Source: a virus. From it: a stretch of DNA of 27,601 nucleotides. The position numbers and the translations under genes were made by a program. The stretch is from IMG/VR virus record IMGVR_UViG_3300021960_000397, positions 1 to 27,601 of that record; one strand, given 5' to 3'. How positions within the stretch are numbered: the first letter of the stretch is position 1; the number at the start of each line of letters is the position of its first letter. The notes below the pieces were generated by a model that had not been told where the DNA came from, ran no database searches, and saw nothing but the letters and a program-made list of their open reading frames with translations. Below are positions 11,666 to 22,078 of the stretch, one piece after another.

Positions 11666-14638
11666 ATGGCAAAGCAGCTAATCAATCAGACTTCTTTCAC
11701 CTCAGGTGAGATAAGCCCCAGGTTATACTCAAGGTCTGATACTGCTGAGTATGCCAAGGGTCTTGAGACTGCTACTAACTGCACGATCACTTCACATGGT
11801 ACTGTTAAGAGACGTAATGGTTCACAGTATATAGCTGAGGTTAAAGACAGCAGTGCAGCAGTTAGGCTAGTTAGGTTTCAATTTAGCCAGACCTTAGCCT
11901 TTATCCTTGAGTTTGGTAACACATACATCAGGTTCTTTAAAGATAGCGGACAGGTAACTGAGTCTGACCTAACCATCACAGGAATCACAGCAGCCAACCC
12001 AGGTGTAGTGACATCTACATCTCATGGCTTATCTGATGGTGATCACGTATATATCACTGGTGTAGTAGGAATGACTGAGGTTAACTCCTCGACTGTTCCT
12101 TACAAGGTAGCCAACAAGACAGCCAACACCTTTGAACTTAATGATGTAGATGACAATGCTATTGACACTAGTGCATATACTGCATACAGTTCTGGTGGTG
12201 TTATCAATAAGATTTATGAGGTAGTGTCCCCCTACAGTACAGCTGAGGTTCAGGACATACAGTATTCACAAGCAGGTTCAACTCTGTATATAGCACATCC
12301 TAGTTATGCTCCACGTACATTAACCCGTACTTCGGACACTAACTGGACGCTAGCTTCACTAAACTTACTGCCACCTCCTACATATGAGTCAGGATATCTT
12401 GACACAGGAATGACGGTAACTCCTGCTGCTACTACTGGTGTAGGCGTCAACTTCACTGCTGGTAGTGCTGTATTCCTAGACGGTGATGTAGGTAGGCAGA
12501 TTATAAACTCATCTTCAGGTGAGACAGGAAGAGCCTCTATCGTGTCTATCACTTCTACTACAGTAGCTGTGTGTGACATCGTTGAAGACTTTACAGATAC
12601 CAATGCCATTGCTGATGGTGATTGGAGTATAGACTTAAGTCCAGTTGTAGACTTAGAGACAGACGCTTCACAGGCCGGTGCAATCGCCAACGTTCGGTCT
12701 GAATATCAGAGCGGTACTCTAGGAGACAGATTCACTATAACTGGCATTACTGGTGCTAACCCAGGTGTTGTTACTACCTCTGCTTCTCATGGTTATGTTA
12801 ATGGTGACCGAGTACAGATCAATGATGTAGTAGGTATGACTCAGGTTAACGGTAACGTATATACAGTTAAAGGTAAGACTGCTACTACGTTCCAACTAGC
12901 TGATGATAATAACACTAACGTAGATACAACTAACTATACGACCTACGCTTCTGGCGGTATCGTTCGTAAGAGACTTACAGGCTTAGCAGTTGATGCCTTC
13001 CGGTCTGCTGACGTAGGTAAGTACATCCTTATGAATGGTGGTGTGCTTCAAGTGGTTACTGTTAATGCAGCTGATGATATAGATTGTGAGATCATTAAGT
13101 CACTTAACAACACAGACACGACAGGCAACTGGACGCTAGAAGTAGACACATGGGATAGTACACGAGGATTTCCTAGAGCAGTTGGTCAGTACGAACAGCG
13201 CTTAATATTCGGTGGCACAACAGCCCAGCCACAGAACATATGGATGTCTGAGATTGGTATCTTTGAGGGCTTCGGAGCCGGACCAGATGATGAAGATGCT
13301 TTGGATATTGAGCTGGTGTCAAATGAAGTTAACGAGATTAATTGGATCTCTCCTTCTCGCGATCTTGTTGTTGGCACGTCTGGTGGTGAGCTTACTGTGT
13401 CTGGGGGGACTGCTGCTGCAATTACCCCTAGTAATGTTATACAGCAATCTCGCACGTCTTATGGAAGCGACACGCAACAAGTTTCAAATGTAGGTGATGA
13501 GATTCTGTTCATTCAGAACTCAGCACGTAAGGTTAGAACATTCCGTTATGACTTTAACATTGATGGTTATACAGGTGAAGACCTGACCTACTTAGCTGAG
13601 CATATCACAGAAGGTGGTCTAGGTGAGATCATATACGCACAAGAGCCAGATACAACTATCTATGCTATCACTACTAATGGTGACATGATAACTGGTACTT
13701 ATGACAGATCTAAGAAGATCATTGCTTGGACAACCTTTGCTACTGATGGGAGTTACGAGAATGTACAGACTATTGGTAAGAGTGAAGAGGATCAAATCTG
13801 GACTGTGGCCAAGCGAACGGTTAATAGTGCTACTAAACGATTCATTGAACTCTTTGTGCCCGGTGACGGTCTCGATGATTTACACGCTTTTCAAGATTCT
13901 TTCTTGACTTTATCGCTAAACAAGACTATAACTAATATAACGGCTGCAAGTCCTGCGGTTGTAACAAGTGCTAGTCATGGCTTTAGTGATGGAGATAAGG
14001 TGATAATCAAAGACTTAGTAGACCCAGCAGATGCTGACTTAGATGCAGATGCTACGAACATGTCCAGTTTAAACAACTGTTCATTTACGGTCGCTAATAA
14101 GACAGCCAATACCTTCGAGCTAGGTACCCTAGATACCTCAGCTTACAATGCTTACGGCTCCGGCGGTAATGCTTGGGAGAAGGTAACATCTGTTGGTGGT
14201 CTTGATCACTTAGAAGGAAAGGCAGTTGCTATTAGAGCAGACGGGGCTAAGCTTCCGAATGAGACAGTATCTTCTGGTACCATCACTTTAGATGAATCAG
14301 CTGGGGAGATCGTAATAGGTCTACCATTTACCACTACCATCAAGACATTAGGTCATGAGTTTGATAGTGGAACAGGTTCAATGCAAGGTCAACGAGTTAG
14401 ATGGTCACGCCCTCTGCTCCGTGTATTAAACAGTACACGTCCTCTGATGAACGGGGAGTTCTTACCGAACCGTAACGCAGCTGATAAGATGGATAAGAAG
14501 GTGCCTTTATTCTCAGGCTTCCTTGAATATGGTCCTCTTAACTGGAGCAACACTAGCGCACTGACAATAACATTAACAGACCCACTGCCTTTAGAGGTAT
14601 CTGGAATGACGGGGTCTATAGACAGCGGAGTTAAATAA
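11666..14638 (+). CDS. Tail tubular protein B with repeated inserted beta domains
   Basis: The 990-residue product is the tail nozzle protein (T7 gp12-like). The N-terminus QTSFTSGEISPRLYSRSD (residues 8-25) with the later GTVKRRNGSQYI is the family signature. It is longer than T7 gp12 (about 790 residues) because of insertions: three copies of an E1-FCCH-like beta unit at about 102-183, 356-434 and 754-835, each with ITGI/NITA...P-x-VVT...SHG...GD-V, KTANTFEL-like and a Y..Y-S/G-GG block. Between them are two copies of another beta unit (about 259-328 and 438-500) sharing a DVG-x-x-I core. The conserved body RGFPRAV.QYEQRLIFGGT (about residues 500-518) is intact. It overlaps the next start by TAATG. 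Confidence 0.93.
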   Translation: MAKQLINQTSFTSGEISPRLYSRSDTAEYAKGLETATNCTITSHGTVKRRNGSQYIAEVKDSSAAVRLVRFQFSQTLAFILEFGNTYIRFFKDSGQVTESDLTITGITAANPGVVTSTSHGLSDGDHVYITGVVGMTEVNSSTVPYKVANKTANTFELNDVDDNAIDTSAYTAYSSGGVINKIYEVVSPYSTAEVQDIQYSQAGSTLYIAHPSYAPRTLTRTSDTNWTLASLNLLPPPTYESGYLDTGMTVTPAATTGVGVNFTAGSAVFLDGDVGRQIINSSSGETGRASIVSITSTTVAVCDIVEDFTDTNAIADGDWSIDLSPVVDLETDASQAGAIANVRSEYQSGTLGDRFTITGITGANPGVVTTSASHGYVNGDRVQINDVVGMTQVNGNVYTVKGKTATTFQLADDNNTNVDTTNYTTYASGGIVRKRLTGLAVDAFRSADVGKYILMNGGVLQVVTVNAADDIDCEIIKSLNNTDTTGNWTLEVDTWDSTRGFPRAVGQYEQRLIFGGTTAQPQNIWMSEIGIFEGFGAGPDDEDALDIELVSNEVNEINWISPSRDLVVGTSGGELTVSGGTAAAITPSNVIQQSRTSYGSDTQQVSNVGDEILFIQNSARKVRTFRYDFNIDGYTGEDLTYLAEHITEGGLGEIIYAQEPDTTIYAITTNGDMITGTYDRSKKIIAWTTFATDGSYENVQTIGKSEEDQIWTVAKRTVNSATKRFIELFVPGDGLDDLHAFQDSFLTLSLNKTITNITAASPAVVTSASHGFSDGDKVIIKDLVDPADADLDADATNMSSLNNCSFTVANKTANTFELGTLDTSAYNAYGSGGNAWEKVTSVGGLDHLEGKAVAIRADGAKLPNETVSSGTITLDESAGEIVIGLPFTTTIKTLGHEFDSGTGSMQGQRVRWSRPLLRVLNSTRPLMNGEFLPNRNAADKMDKKVPLFSGFLEYGPLNWSNTSALTITLTDPLPLEVSGMTGSIDSGVK

Positions 14639-15231
14639 TGGCTTTATTAGATGATGTGCTAGGTATCGGGGGTCAGTTCTTAGGAGCTGGCCTTCAATTC
14701 GGAGCAGCCCAAGAGCGTGCTCAGTCTATCATTGATGGTGCTGAGATCTCTGCTGCTGCTTCAGGCATGACTGCGGCAGGGTATAGACAGTCAGCTAGGG
14801 CCGTTGAACAAGCTGCTCAGTTTAACCAAAGCATAGATGCTCTTAATCTATCACGTAGACTAGACTCTATAGCTAGAGCACAAAGACTTACGACTGGTAA
14901 GCAGTTGACAGCTCAGGCTACTTCTGGTTTATCATTAGGCAGCAAGTCCTTCTTAATGGTACAGAGTGAGGCTAGATCAATGTTTGAGACCTCATTGCTT
15001 AACGTTAGAATAGATGCTGAGAACCAACGTAGATCTAACAGGTTCCAAACACAAGTACAACAAGCTACACTTGAGAACAAGGCAAGAGCTGCTGAGTTTC
15101 AGGCTTCTTCATCCAGGGCAATAGCCCAAGCACAGGCCCGTCAGGTTACTGATTCGGCTACTGCTGATTTAGTTGGTACGGGAGTCAGAGCGTTATCTGG
15201 CAGTTTAGGGACTCTATTAGGAGGCAAGTAA
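14638..15231 (+). CDS. Internal virion protein, gp14-like ejection protein
   Basis: The product has 197 residues and is helical, with hydrophobic Gly/Ala/Leu-rich ends (residues 1-25 and about 177-197) and a Gln/Ala/Arg-rich amphipathic centre. This is the composition and position (first after the nozzle gene, before two very large proteins) of T7 gp14-type proteins, which leave the virion to form the outer-membrane part of the DNA ejection channel. Start overlaps the preceding stop; the ribosome binding site is weak and coupling likely. AGGAGG at its end serves the next gene. Assignment rests on synteny and composition rather than a specific motif. Confidence 0.8.
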   Translation: MALLDDVLGIGGQFLGAGLQFGAAQERAQSIIDGAEISAAASGMTAAGYRQSARAVEQAAQFNQSIDALNLSRRLDSIARAQRLTTGKQLTAQATSGLSLGSKSFLMVQSEARSMFETSLLNVRIDAENQRRSNRFQTQVQQATLENKARAAEFQASSSRAIAQAQARQVTDSATADLVGTGVRALSGSLGTLLGGK

Positions 15232-15232
15232 C

Positions 15233-17413
15233 ATGGTTAGAATAGTCAGACCAGAAGGCCAGCCCCAACAAGGTAGAGCCAGCATCAACCAATCACTAGC
15301 TGCTACAGCTGGTTCTGGTTTAGGTGCCTTAGGCAGCGCGGTTGCTGCTGCAGGTAGAGCAGTGCAACAACTAGATCCAGGTGCAGGTTCTCGTAAGATA
15401 GGCAAGATGGCTGAGGTTGAAAGTAAGAAGTACTTTGACGAGACCAAAAGAGCACACCAATCAGCTATGCTGTCTAACTCAATGAATGATGCTACACTTG
15501 AGTTCATGAAAGCACAACAACAACGTGTATCACAAGTACAGGACGACAAAGGTAACCCTACGTTCATGTCCCTTACCGATGATATCGGACAGTTAGGTAA
15601 AGATACTGCAGATCGTATCAGTAAGAATATCTCAGACCCTGAGGTTGCTGCTGCGTTTAAAGCTAAGTTCCAGAACTATACATCTAAGCAACAGGTACTG
15701 TCTCTTAAGACTGCACGTACACAGCAAGTAGGTTTCGCTCGTGCTTCTTTAGATAAGGGACTTGGTGGTTTAGCTATTCAGGGAACCAGTGATGACCTAG
15801 CTAACCTAGAGTCATACATAGGTCAAGGGCATCAACAACTTAATGAAGCCTTACAGTCTGGTGCCATCTCTCCTGAGGAACATCAGAATAGGCTAGAAGA
15901 CTTCGTACTTACTACTAGGTCTGGTGCTTATGAGAATGTAATAGACCAGGACACTACAGCTGCCAGCGCTTTGCTGAGCCAGAATGCAGAGTCACTAGGA
16001 ATTACTGAGAAGGCTAGAGATCAATTAAACAGAACTCTTGATGCTAAAATTAGGGCTGATGAGATTGAAGCCAAGAAAGCAGCCGCTACTTTACAGAGAG
16101 AGCATAAGAACCAACAAGCATTATTGATACAAGATGCTGAACTAAGAATGGAGACTGATAGTCTTCGTGAAGATGACCTGCTTAAGATGGAAGATCAATT
16201 AGATCCTCTAGCCTTCGGTAAGTTAAAGCTTAAGTTTGTTAAACACGCTAGACAGTCTGCTAAGACTAATGCTAAGATGTCACAAGTCAGTGATCTCATA
16301 TCTTCTGGTGGCAGTACGGATGGCGTATCACCTAAGACAGTTGATGAGCATTACAAACGTATGACAGAGTCACAACAATTAGCTACGGGTAAGGCTCCTG
16401 GTCTTCCTCAAAGAGCTCAGATCGCAGCCAGCTATAACGGTAAGGTCAGAGGGTTCGCTAAGGAAGTAAGCCAGTCCTTGTTATCTGGTGACCCTGCATC
16501 TGCTGCTGAAGCTGTAAGTGCATACACATATATCAGAGACCGTGATTCTAAAGCTCTTGATGGTAACATCTTCACCAACAAAGCTGAGGCTGTAGCTGAA
16601 TATGCTGAGCTTCTTAGTGAGCGTGGTGGCATGAAGCTTGAGGATGCAGTTCAGGTAGCTAAGGAAGCTGTACTAACTGCTGATGATCCTATCCAAAAGG
16701 AACGTAACAAACAGTTCCGTAAGATCAAGGACTTCAAGTTAGACAGACTAGAAGAGACTACTGCTGATGACCTAGACGCTGAAAACTTCTTTGGTGTTAA
16801 CAAGGCTGTAAGTACTGATTCTCAAATGACTTATAGAAGATTCGTACAAGAAGCTTACGTAGCTACTGGAGACGAAGACGCTGCACGGAAGATAGCTAAG
16901 AACAAGATGGATAAGACACATGCTGTATCTGCCTTCAACGGTGATGAACAGTATATGTTTGCTCCTCCTTCTAAGTTATTCCCTAACATACCAGAGCAAG
17001 CACTTAGATCTCAGATGGAAGAACAGATGATTCCCTTTATTCCTCAAGGACTTGAAGGTAAAGACATGATGATCTTCTCTGACAGAACTACTCTTGGTAC
17101 TAAAGTAACCTTGCGTAATACTGAAACTGGTGCTATAATACATAAAGAAGTACCAAGCTATGGTATTCAATACATGAAAGAGATAGCACCTGGTGTTATG
17201 GTTGCTACTCCTTTGGTTGACCCTAAGACTGGTAGTCTAGTAAGATGGTACCCAGAAGAAGGTGAAGCGAAGCAAAGGCTTATGAAGGAAAGAGAAGAAG
17301 GACGTGCAGCCAAGGGATCTTCTGCTGTTGAGGCAGATAAGATCAAGAGAGCACAACAGAAGCTTGGTGTAGACGAAGCAGGTCACACGCTGTTTGGCGT
17401 AACAACTAAGTAA
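15233..17413 (+). CDS. Internal virion protein, gp15-like ejection protein
   Basis: The product has 726 residues, soluble and mostly helical, with long Gln/Ala/Lys-rich segments and coiled-coil potential (about residues 60-110 and 270-330). The C-terminal 100 residues are more beta-like, then basic. Length and place match T7 gp15 (747 residues), the periplasmic tunnel protein of the ejectosome. I see no lytic transglycosylase or peptidase motif. The C-terminus (LGVDEAGHTLFGVTTK) is unusual but not diagnostic. ATG 15233 has AGGAGG in front. Function is inferred from synteny with T7-like phages. Confidence 0.8.
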   Translation: MVRIVRPEGQPQQGRASINQSLAATAGSGLGALGSAVAAAGRAVQQLDPGAGSRKIGKMAEVESKKYFDETKRAHQSAMLSNSMNDATLEFMKAQQQRVSQVQDDKGNPTFMSLTDDIGQLGKDTADRISKNISDPEVAAAFKAKFQNYTSKQQVLSLKTARTQQVGFARASLDKGLGGLAIQGTSDDLANLESYIGQGHQQLNEALQSGAISPEEHQNRLEDFVLTTRSGAYENVIDQDTTAASALLSQNAESLGITEKARDQLNRTLDAKIRADEIEAKKAAATLQREHKNQQALLIQDAELRMETDSLREDDLLKMEDQLDPLAFGKLKLKFVKHARQSAKTNAKMSQVSDLISSGGSTDGVSPKTVDEHYKRMTESQQLATGKAPGLPQRAQIAASYNGKVRGFAKEVSQSLLSGDPASAAEAVSAYTYIRDRDSKALDGNIFTNKAEAVAEYAELLSERGGMKLEDAVQVAKEAVLTADDPIQKERNKQFRKIKDFKLDRLEETTADDLDAENFFGVNKAVSTDSQMTYRRFVQEAYVATGDEDAARKIAKNKMDKTHAVSAFNGDEQYMFAPPSKLFPNIPEQALRSQMEEQMIPFIPQGLEGKDMMIFSDRTTLGTKVTLRNTETGAIIHKEVPSYGIQYMKEIAPGVMVATPLVDPKTGSLVRWYPEEGEAKQRLMKEREEGRAAKGSSAVEADKIKRAQQKLGVDEAGHTLFGVTTK

Positions 17414-17425
17414 TGAGGATATACT

Positions 17426-20400
17426 ATGGGCGTAATGACAGAAGAAGATTTCTTAAAGAATGTCGTTGGTGGGGAGACAGAGGCCATACAGGTTGAGTCT
17501 GATGACCAAGCGCCCTCAGTACCAGACACAGAAGGTACTATAGAGAATGAAGACCCAACACTGCTTGAGAAGATGGGTGCTGCATTCGGTAAGAATAACA
17601 CTATAGTAGGTGCTGTTACTGCTGCCGATGAGGGACTAGCTTTAAAGAAGGGACAAAACTTTGACTTCGACCCATATGAAAACGATATGGAGAAGATAGC
17701 TGGATATGAAGATAGACCCGATGCGTTCATAGGTGCTGACAGTGATGAGGAAATGGACCTCATAAAGAAGAAACTAGACAGAGAAGATTCATTTAACGAG
17801 ATACTTAGCAGTGGCTCAACATGGTCTACTGTTACTGCTGAACTAGCTGCTGGTATTGCTGATCCTCTGATCCTACTTCCTGTAGTTAAGGGAATATCTG
17901 TAGCATCTAAAACAGGTATGGCACTTCAAGGAGCAGCACAAGGAGCAGGTATAGGATTAGCTGCAAGTGTTACTCGTGAGTCTACGTTCCAAGGAATGCA
18001 AGAGTCTAGAGGAATGGATGAGTCAGTTCTTAATGTACTGACAGAGAGCGCAATGGGAGGTATCCTTGGGGGTGCTGTAGGTGCTCTGTCTAAGTCAAGT
18101 AATTCTGCTGCCCGTATGGTTCTCACTAAGGCCATGAGAGGCGAAGACTTTATGATGAAGGTTGGAGAGGACGGTGTTCCCTTTGTTGAAAGAAGTGTCG
18201 GTGCATCTGAGGTAACTAATGCTCTTGAAGATGAAGGCCTAGCTCGTATTAATGAGACACTTGCTGGCATTACTGGTGGTGGTTTTGATTTCTTAAAGTC
18301 ACCTAGTCTTCGTGGTGTTACCAGTTCCTTTGGTACCATGAGACAGTTCACCAATAAGATGTTTAATCATAACTTCATTATAGGTAAAGAGACAAAGGGA
18401 GTAAGCAGAGGAGATGTAGCTGAGAACCTTATCCGTCGTGATGATGCACAGCTTACTAAGATTAACAAGACGGTTAATGACCTGTATCTAAATCACACAG
18501 GAACCGGGGCACTGAGAGCATCTGTTAGCACACCTAAGGGTAAGTTATCCTTCACTAAGTTCAATGAGAGAGTATCTAAAGTTCTTAGAGATGATACATA
18601 TGAAGACGCTATCCCAGAGGTTAATGCTGCTGCCAAGCTGTATCGTACTCAAATGGATGCTACATATAAGAAGATGGCAGAGCTTAAGCTTCTTCCAGAT
18701 GACATAGACCCTAAGCTGGCTAAGAACTATCTAACTCGTATATATGATACATCTAAGCTAAACAACCTGGAAGTGCGTAACTCCTTTATCAATAAGGTTG
18801 GTGGCTGGTATAGAACTCATAACCCAGACGGTTCTCTTAGAGCAACCCCAATGGATGAGCTAGACGCAATGGAAGCAGCTCAAGATACTCTGGATAAGAT
18901 AATGAGACAAGGTGATGCTGCCTTGGCTTTCAATGACATGCCAGAGCAAATCATATCTAAAGGTAAGTTCACTAAAGAGCGTATGTTACTTATGCCAGAC
19001 AGTGAGCTTGAAGAGTTCTTAGTAAATGACGCACAGGAGTTGGTGACTAATTATACTCGTCGTGCTAACTCTATGATTCGTGTTCAGAATGCGATGAATG
19101 AAATGGGGTTTGAAAGCCTTCAAGACTTAAGAGTATCAATGAAGTCTGAGAAGGACAGGATGCTTGCTGGTATTACGGACACTAAAAAGAGAGCTAAGCT
19201 AGAAGATCAGTTTGCTAAAGACACAGCTCTTATGACTGACATGTATCGTATGATGACCGGAAGCATATCTAAGCCAGGCGGTGCCGATAGACTAGTAAGA
19301 ACATTGATGCAGTATCAGTTCACTAGGCTTCTTGGTGGTGTGTTAACCTCTTCTTTCCCTGAGCTCGGTATGGCTCCTTTAAAGTATGGGCTGTTAAATA
19401 CACTGAAGGATGGCTACCTTCCTATGGTAAGAGACTGGAAGGCAGCTAAGCTATCTAAGGATCAACTTAAGGATCTGGACATAGGCTTGGAACATGAGAC
19501 AAGTAATATCCTTAGGATACTATCTGACCATGGAGTAGAGACAGGAAGACGTACAACTGAGTATGATCGAATCATGTCAAGCATTACTGACAAGTTCGGT
19601 AAAGCAACTGGTCTTACACACTACACTTCATTTGGACGTAGGCTAGGTGCTTCTGTTGCGATGTCTAATACTGTAAGACTTCTTCGTCAATCACAAGCAA
19701 AGGGACTATCAAAGGCTCAGATAACTAAGCTAGCTAATACTGGTATAAGTGAATCTGACTATGGTAAAGTCCTTAAGATGATTGACAAGCATAGTCAAGA
19801 GAGTGGTGGTTCTTTTATATCTAATCATCATATGTGGTCAGATCAAGAAGCAGCTACTATCTTTCGCAACTCTATACAGAACCAGGTTGAGACTGTTATC
19901 CTTAAACCAGGTAAGGGAGATATACCTGTCTTTGCTCAGAAGCATACCCTTGGTAAGTTGGCCTTTCAGTTTAAGTCCTTCATGAGTGCTGCTACTGGTA
20001 AGATCACTATCAGGGGAATGCAGGATAGGGACGCCAAAACAGCAGCAGGTATTGTATACCTAACTGCTCTTGGTGTTACCAGTCAGATAGTCAAGGATAA
20101 GATAGCTGGAAGAGAAACTACTGATGATCCTACTCAGTTAATCCTAGAGGGAGTCAGCAGGTCAGGTATGATGGGACTCATAGGTACTACCCTACTTGAC
20201 ACAGGTATGACCATGTACGACAGAAAGTCTAGGCGGTATGCTGGTAAGTTTGTACAAGGTAACGTCTTTGGTCCTACGGGTAGTCAGATTGGCGACATAG
20301 TAGACATAATGGGACGTATGGCAGACGGAGACGTAAGCGAGTCAGATCAGAAAGCAGTTCAGAGAATGATACCTTTCTTGAATCTGTTCTACATCCAGGC

Positions 20401-20428
20401 ACTAATGAACGAAGCACTCAACGACTAA
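17426..20428 (+). CDS. Internal virion protein, gp16-like ejection protein
   Basis: The 1000-residue product has an acidic N-terminus and several hydrophobic, glycine-rich helices (about residues 130-185 and 203-222) that could insert in the inner membrane. A long helical body follows, and the C-terminal region carries KLAFQFKSFMSAATGK and VYLTALGVTSQIVKDKIAG-like segments and ends IPFLNLFYIQALMNEA, a pattern of the large ejection proteins of podophages. T7 gp16 (1318 residues) also has an N-terminal lytic transglycosylase. That domain is not visible here, which explains the shorter length. GAGGAT precedes the start by 7 bases. It is probably the inner-membrane part of the DNA ejection channel. 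Confidence 0.82.
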   Translation: MGVMTEEDFLKNVVGGETEAIQVESDDQAPSVPDTEGTIENEDPTLLEKMGAAFGKNNTIVGAVTAADEGLALKKGQNFDFDPYENDMEKIAGYEDRPDAFIGADSDEEMDLIKKKLDREDSFNEILSSGSTWSTVTAELAAGIADPLILLPVVKGISVASKTGMALQGAAQGAGIGLAASVTRESTFQGMQESRGMDESVLNVLTESAMGGILGGAVGALSKSSNSAARMVLTKAMRGEDFMMKVGEDGVPFVERSVGASEVTNALEDEGLARINETLAGITGGGFDFLKSPSLRGVTSSFGTMRQFTNKMFNHNFIIGKETKGVSRGDVAENLIRRDDAQLTKINKTVNDLYLNHTGTGALRASVSTPKGKLSFTKFNERVSKVLRDDTYEDAIPEVNAAAKLYRTQMDATYKKMAELKLLPDDIDPKLAKNYLTRIYDTSKLNNLEVRNSFINKVGGWYRTHNPDGSLRATPMDELDAMEAAQDTLDKIMRQGDAALAFNDMPEQIISKGKFTKERMLLMPDSELEEFLVNDAQELVTNYTRRANSMIRVQNAMNEMGFESLQDLRVSMKSEKDRMLAGITDTKKRAKLEDQFAKDTALMTDMYRMMTGSISKPGGADRLVRTLMQYQFTRLLGGVLTSSFPELGMAPLKYGLLNTLKDGYLPMVRDWKAAKLSKDQLKDLDIGLEHETSNILRILSDHGVETGRRTTEYDRIMSSITDKFGKATGLTHYTSFGRRLGASVAMSNTVRLLRQSQAKGLSKAQITKLANTGISESDYGKVLKMIDKHSQESGGSFISNHHMWSDQEAATIFRNSIQNQVETVILKPGKGDIPVFAQKHTLGKLAFQFKSFMSAATGKITIRGMQDRDAKTAAGIVYLTALGVTSQIVKDKIAGRETTDDPTQLILEGVSRSGMMGLIGTTLLDTGMTMYDRKSRRYAGKFVQGNVFGPTGSQIGDIVDIMGRMADGDVSESDQKAVQRMIPFLNLFYIQALMNEALND

Positions 20429-20440
20429 CAGGAGCTACAC

Positions 20441-22078
20441 ATGACTATATCCGCAGCTTACAGCGCAGATAATTACGCAGGTAACGGCAGCACTACGGTG
20501 TTCGCTGTAACATTTGCGTTCTTAAGTACAGCTACAAACCTTAAGGTGTCTATTAAAGTAGACTCTACTGGGGTGATTACAACTCAGACATTAACCACTC
20601 ACTATACTGTGTCTGGTTCTAATGTTACTATGATTACAGCTCCTGCTTCTGGTGAGACGCTTATCATAGAACTTAACCCTGACTTTAAGCAGACTTCTGA
20701 TTATGCTGAGAACAGTGCCTTCCCAGCTGAAACGTTAGAGACTGACTTAGATGAGCGTACTCTTGAGGGTCAGATCAATAATGATAATGTAGACCGCAGC
20801 TTGAAGATCGATGCTTCTGTTACTGGCGTAGACGGTACGATTGTTGCTAGCTCCACTAATGCTACTAATGCTAGTAAGTTCGTTAGATTCAACTCAGCTG
20901 GTGATGGGTTTGAAGTACAAGCCTTATCTGCTACTGCTGGTCTTGCTGACATAGTAGATGATACTACTCCTCAGTTAGGTGGAGACTTAGATGCTAATGG
21001 TAAGAACATACTGTTTGATGATGCTACAGGTATCCAAGATAGTAATGGTAATGAACAACTAACGTTCCAAGAGACTGCTTCTGCAATCAATCAGCTAGAG
21101 ATTACTAATGCTGCTGCTGGCTCTGAGCCCAGACTAGCTGCTACTGGTGATGATACTAACGTATCTCTTGAGCTAGCTGGACAAGGAACAGGTACAATTA
21201 ATGTCGTTGGTAACGCTACTCAGTCTGGTGCTATTCGTATCTATGAGGACACGGACCAAGGTAGTGCATATGTTGGGCTGACAGTTCCTTCTAATACTGG
21301 CACTCCTTCTGTAACTTACTCATTGCCTGATGGCGATGGGTCTAGTGGTGATGTTCTTAGTACTGATGGTTCTGCGGTAATGTCTTGGATAACTCCTGTT
21401 ACTGCCAGCTCTACTACTACCTTTACTAACAAGACCTTTGATGCTAATGCCACAGGTAACAGCTTATCTAATGTTGATGTTGCTGACTTAGCTAACGGTA
21501 CAGATGGTGAGTTGATTACTTGGGATGCTAGTGCTGCTCCTACTACGGTAGCTGCTGGTACTTCTGGTCAGGTACTAACATCTAACGGGGCAGGTGCTGC
21601 TCCTACATTCCAGGCTGCCGCAGGTGCTGGTAAGGTTGGGCAAGTATTGCAGACAGTATTGTCTAGTACGTTCTCCACTACTAGCACTACTATGACAGAC
21701 TTGACCGGATTGTCTGTAACCATAACTCCTACAGCTACTTCTAGTAAAATACTAGTGATGTATACTGTAATGTCTGGAGCAGGAATCTACAGGTACTGTG
21801 CACAGCTAGTACGGGACAGTACTGCAATAGCAATAGGTGACACAGCCGGCAGTCGTACCAGGAGTTCTACCGCAGGTCTGGGCACTGCTAATGAAGTAAA
21901 CTCTGAGTCGATGACGTTCCTAGACAGCCCCTCTACAACCTCTGCCACTACCTACAAGGTACAGGGACTAGTAGAGTCTGGAGGTACACTGTACATCAAC
22001 AGGTCTTCAGCAGATTCGGACGCAGCTACGCTTCCTAGAGGTGCAAGTACAATCACAGTTATGGAGATATTAGCATGA
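20441..22078 (+). CDS. Tail fibre protein
   Basis: The 545-residue product is the probable receptor-binding fibre. Residues about 1-130 match the T7 gp17-type N-terminal tail attachment domain (GNGSTTVFAVTFAF, then an L-TTHYTVSGSNVT strand). A middle region of short Gly/Asp/Asn-rich repeats includes TPQLGGDLDANGKNI (about 176-190), widespread in marine phage fibres, and a TPVTASSTTTFTNKTFD block. The C-terminal domain from about residue 395 (KVGQVLQTVLSSTF) is a beta head seen in other phage fibres. No endosialidase or lyase domain is evident. The gene is rich in Thr and Ser, and the next gene overlaps its stop by ATGA. Confidence 0.88.
   Translation: MTISAAYSADNYAGNGSTTVFAVTFAFLSTATNLKVSIKVDSTGVITTQTLTTHYTVSGSNVTMITAPASGETLIIELNPDFKQTSDYAENSAFPAETLETDLDERTLEGQINNDNVDRSLKIDASVTGVDGTIVASSTNATNASKFVRFNSAGDGFEVQALSATAGLADIVDDTTPQLGGDLDANGKNILFDDATGIQDSNGNEQLTFQETASAINQLEITNAAAGSEPRLAATGDDTNVSLELAGQGTGTINVVGNATQSGAIRIYEDTDQGSAYVGLTVPSNTGTPSVTYSLPDGDGSSGDVLSTDGSAVMSWITPVTASSTTTFTNKTFDANATGNSLSNVDVADLANGTDGELITWDASAAPTTVAAGTSGQVLTSNGAGAAPTFQAAAGAGKVGQVLQTVLSSTFSTTSTTMTDLTGLSVTITPTATSSKILVMYTVMSGAGIYRYCAQLVRDSTAIAIGDTAGSRTRSSTAGLGTANEVNSESMTFLDSPSTTSATTYKVQGLVESGGTLYINRSSADSDAATLPRGASTITVMEILA

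Noticed and set aside
12304-13493. Several frames (12304-12690 -, 13186-13455 -, 13212-13493 +) in tubular protein B
   Set aside because: All lie inside the 990-codon tail gene in other frames, with no translation signals.
17926-18354. 142-codon - strand frame inside the gp16-like gene
   Set aside because: Lies wholly within a 1000-codon gene with family-like sequence; Pro/Ser-rich shadow.
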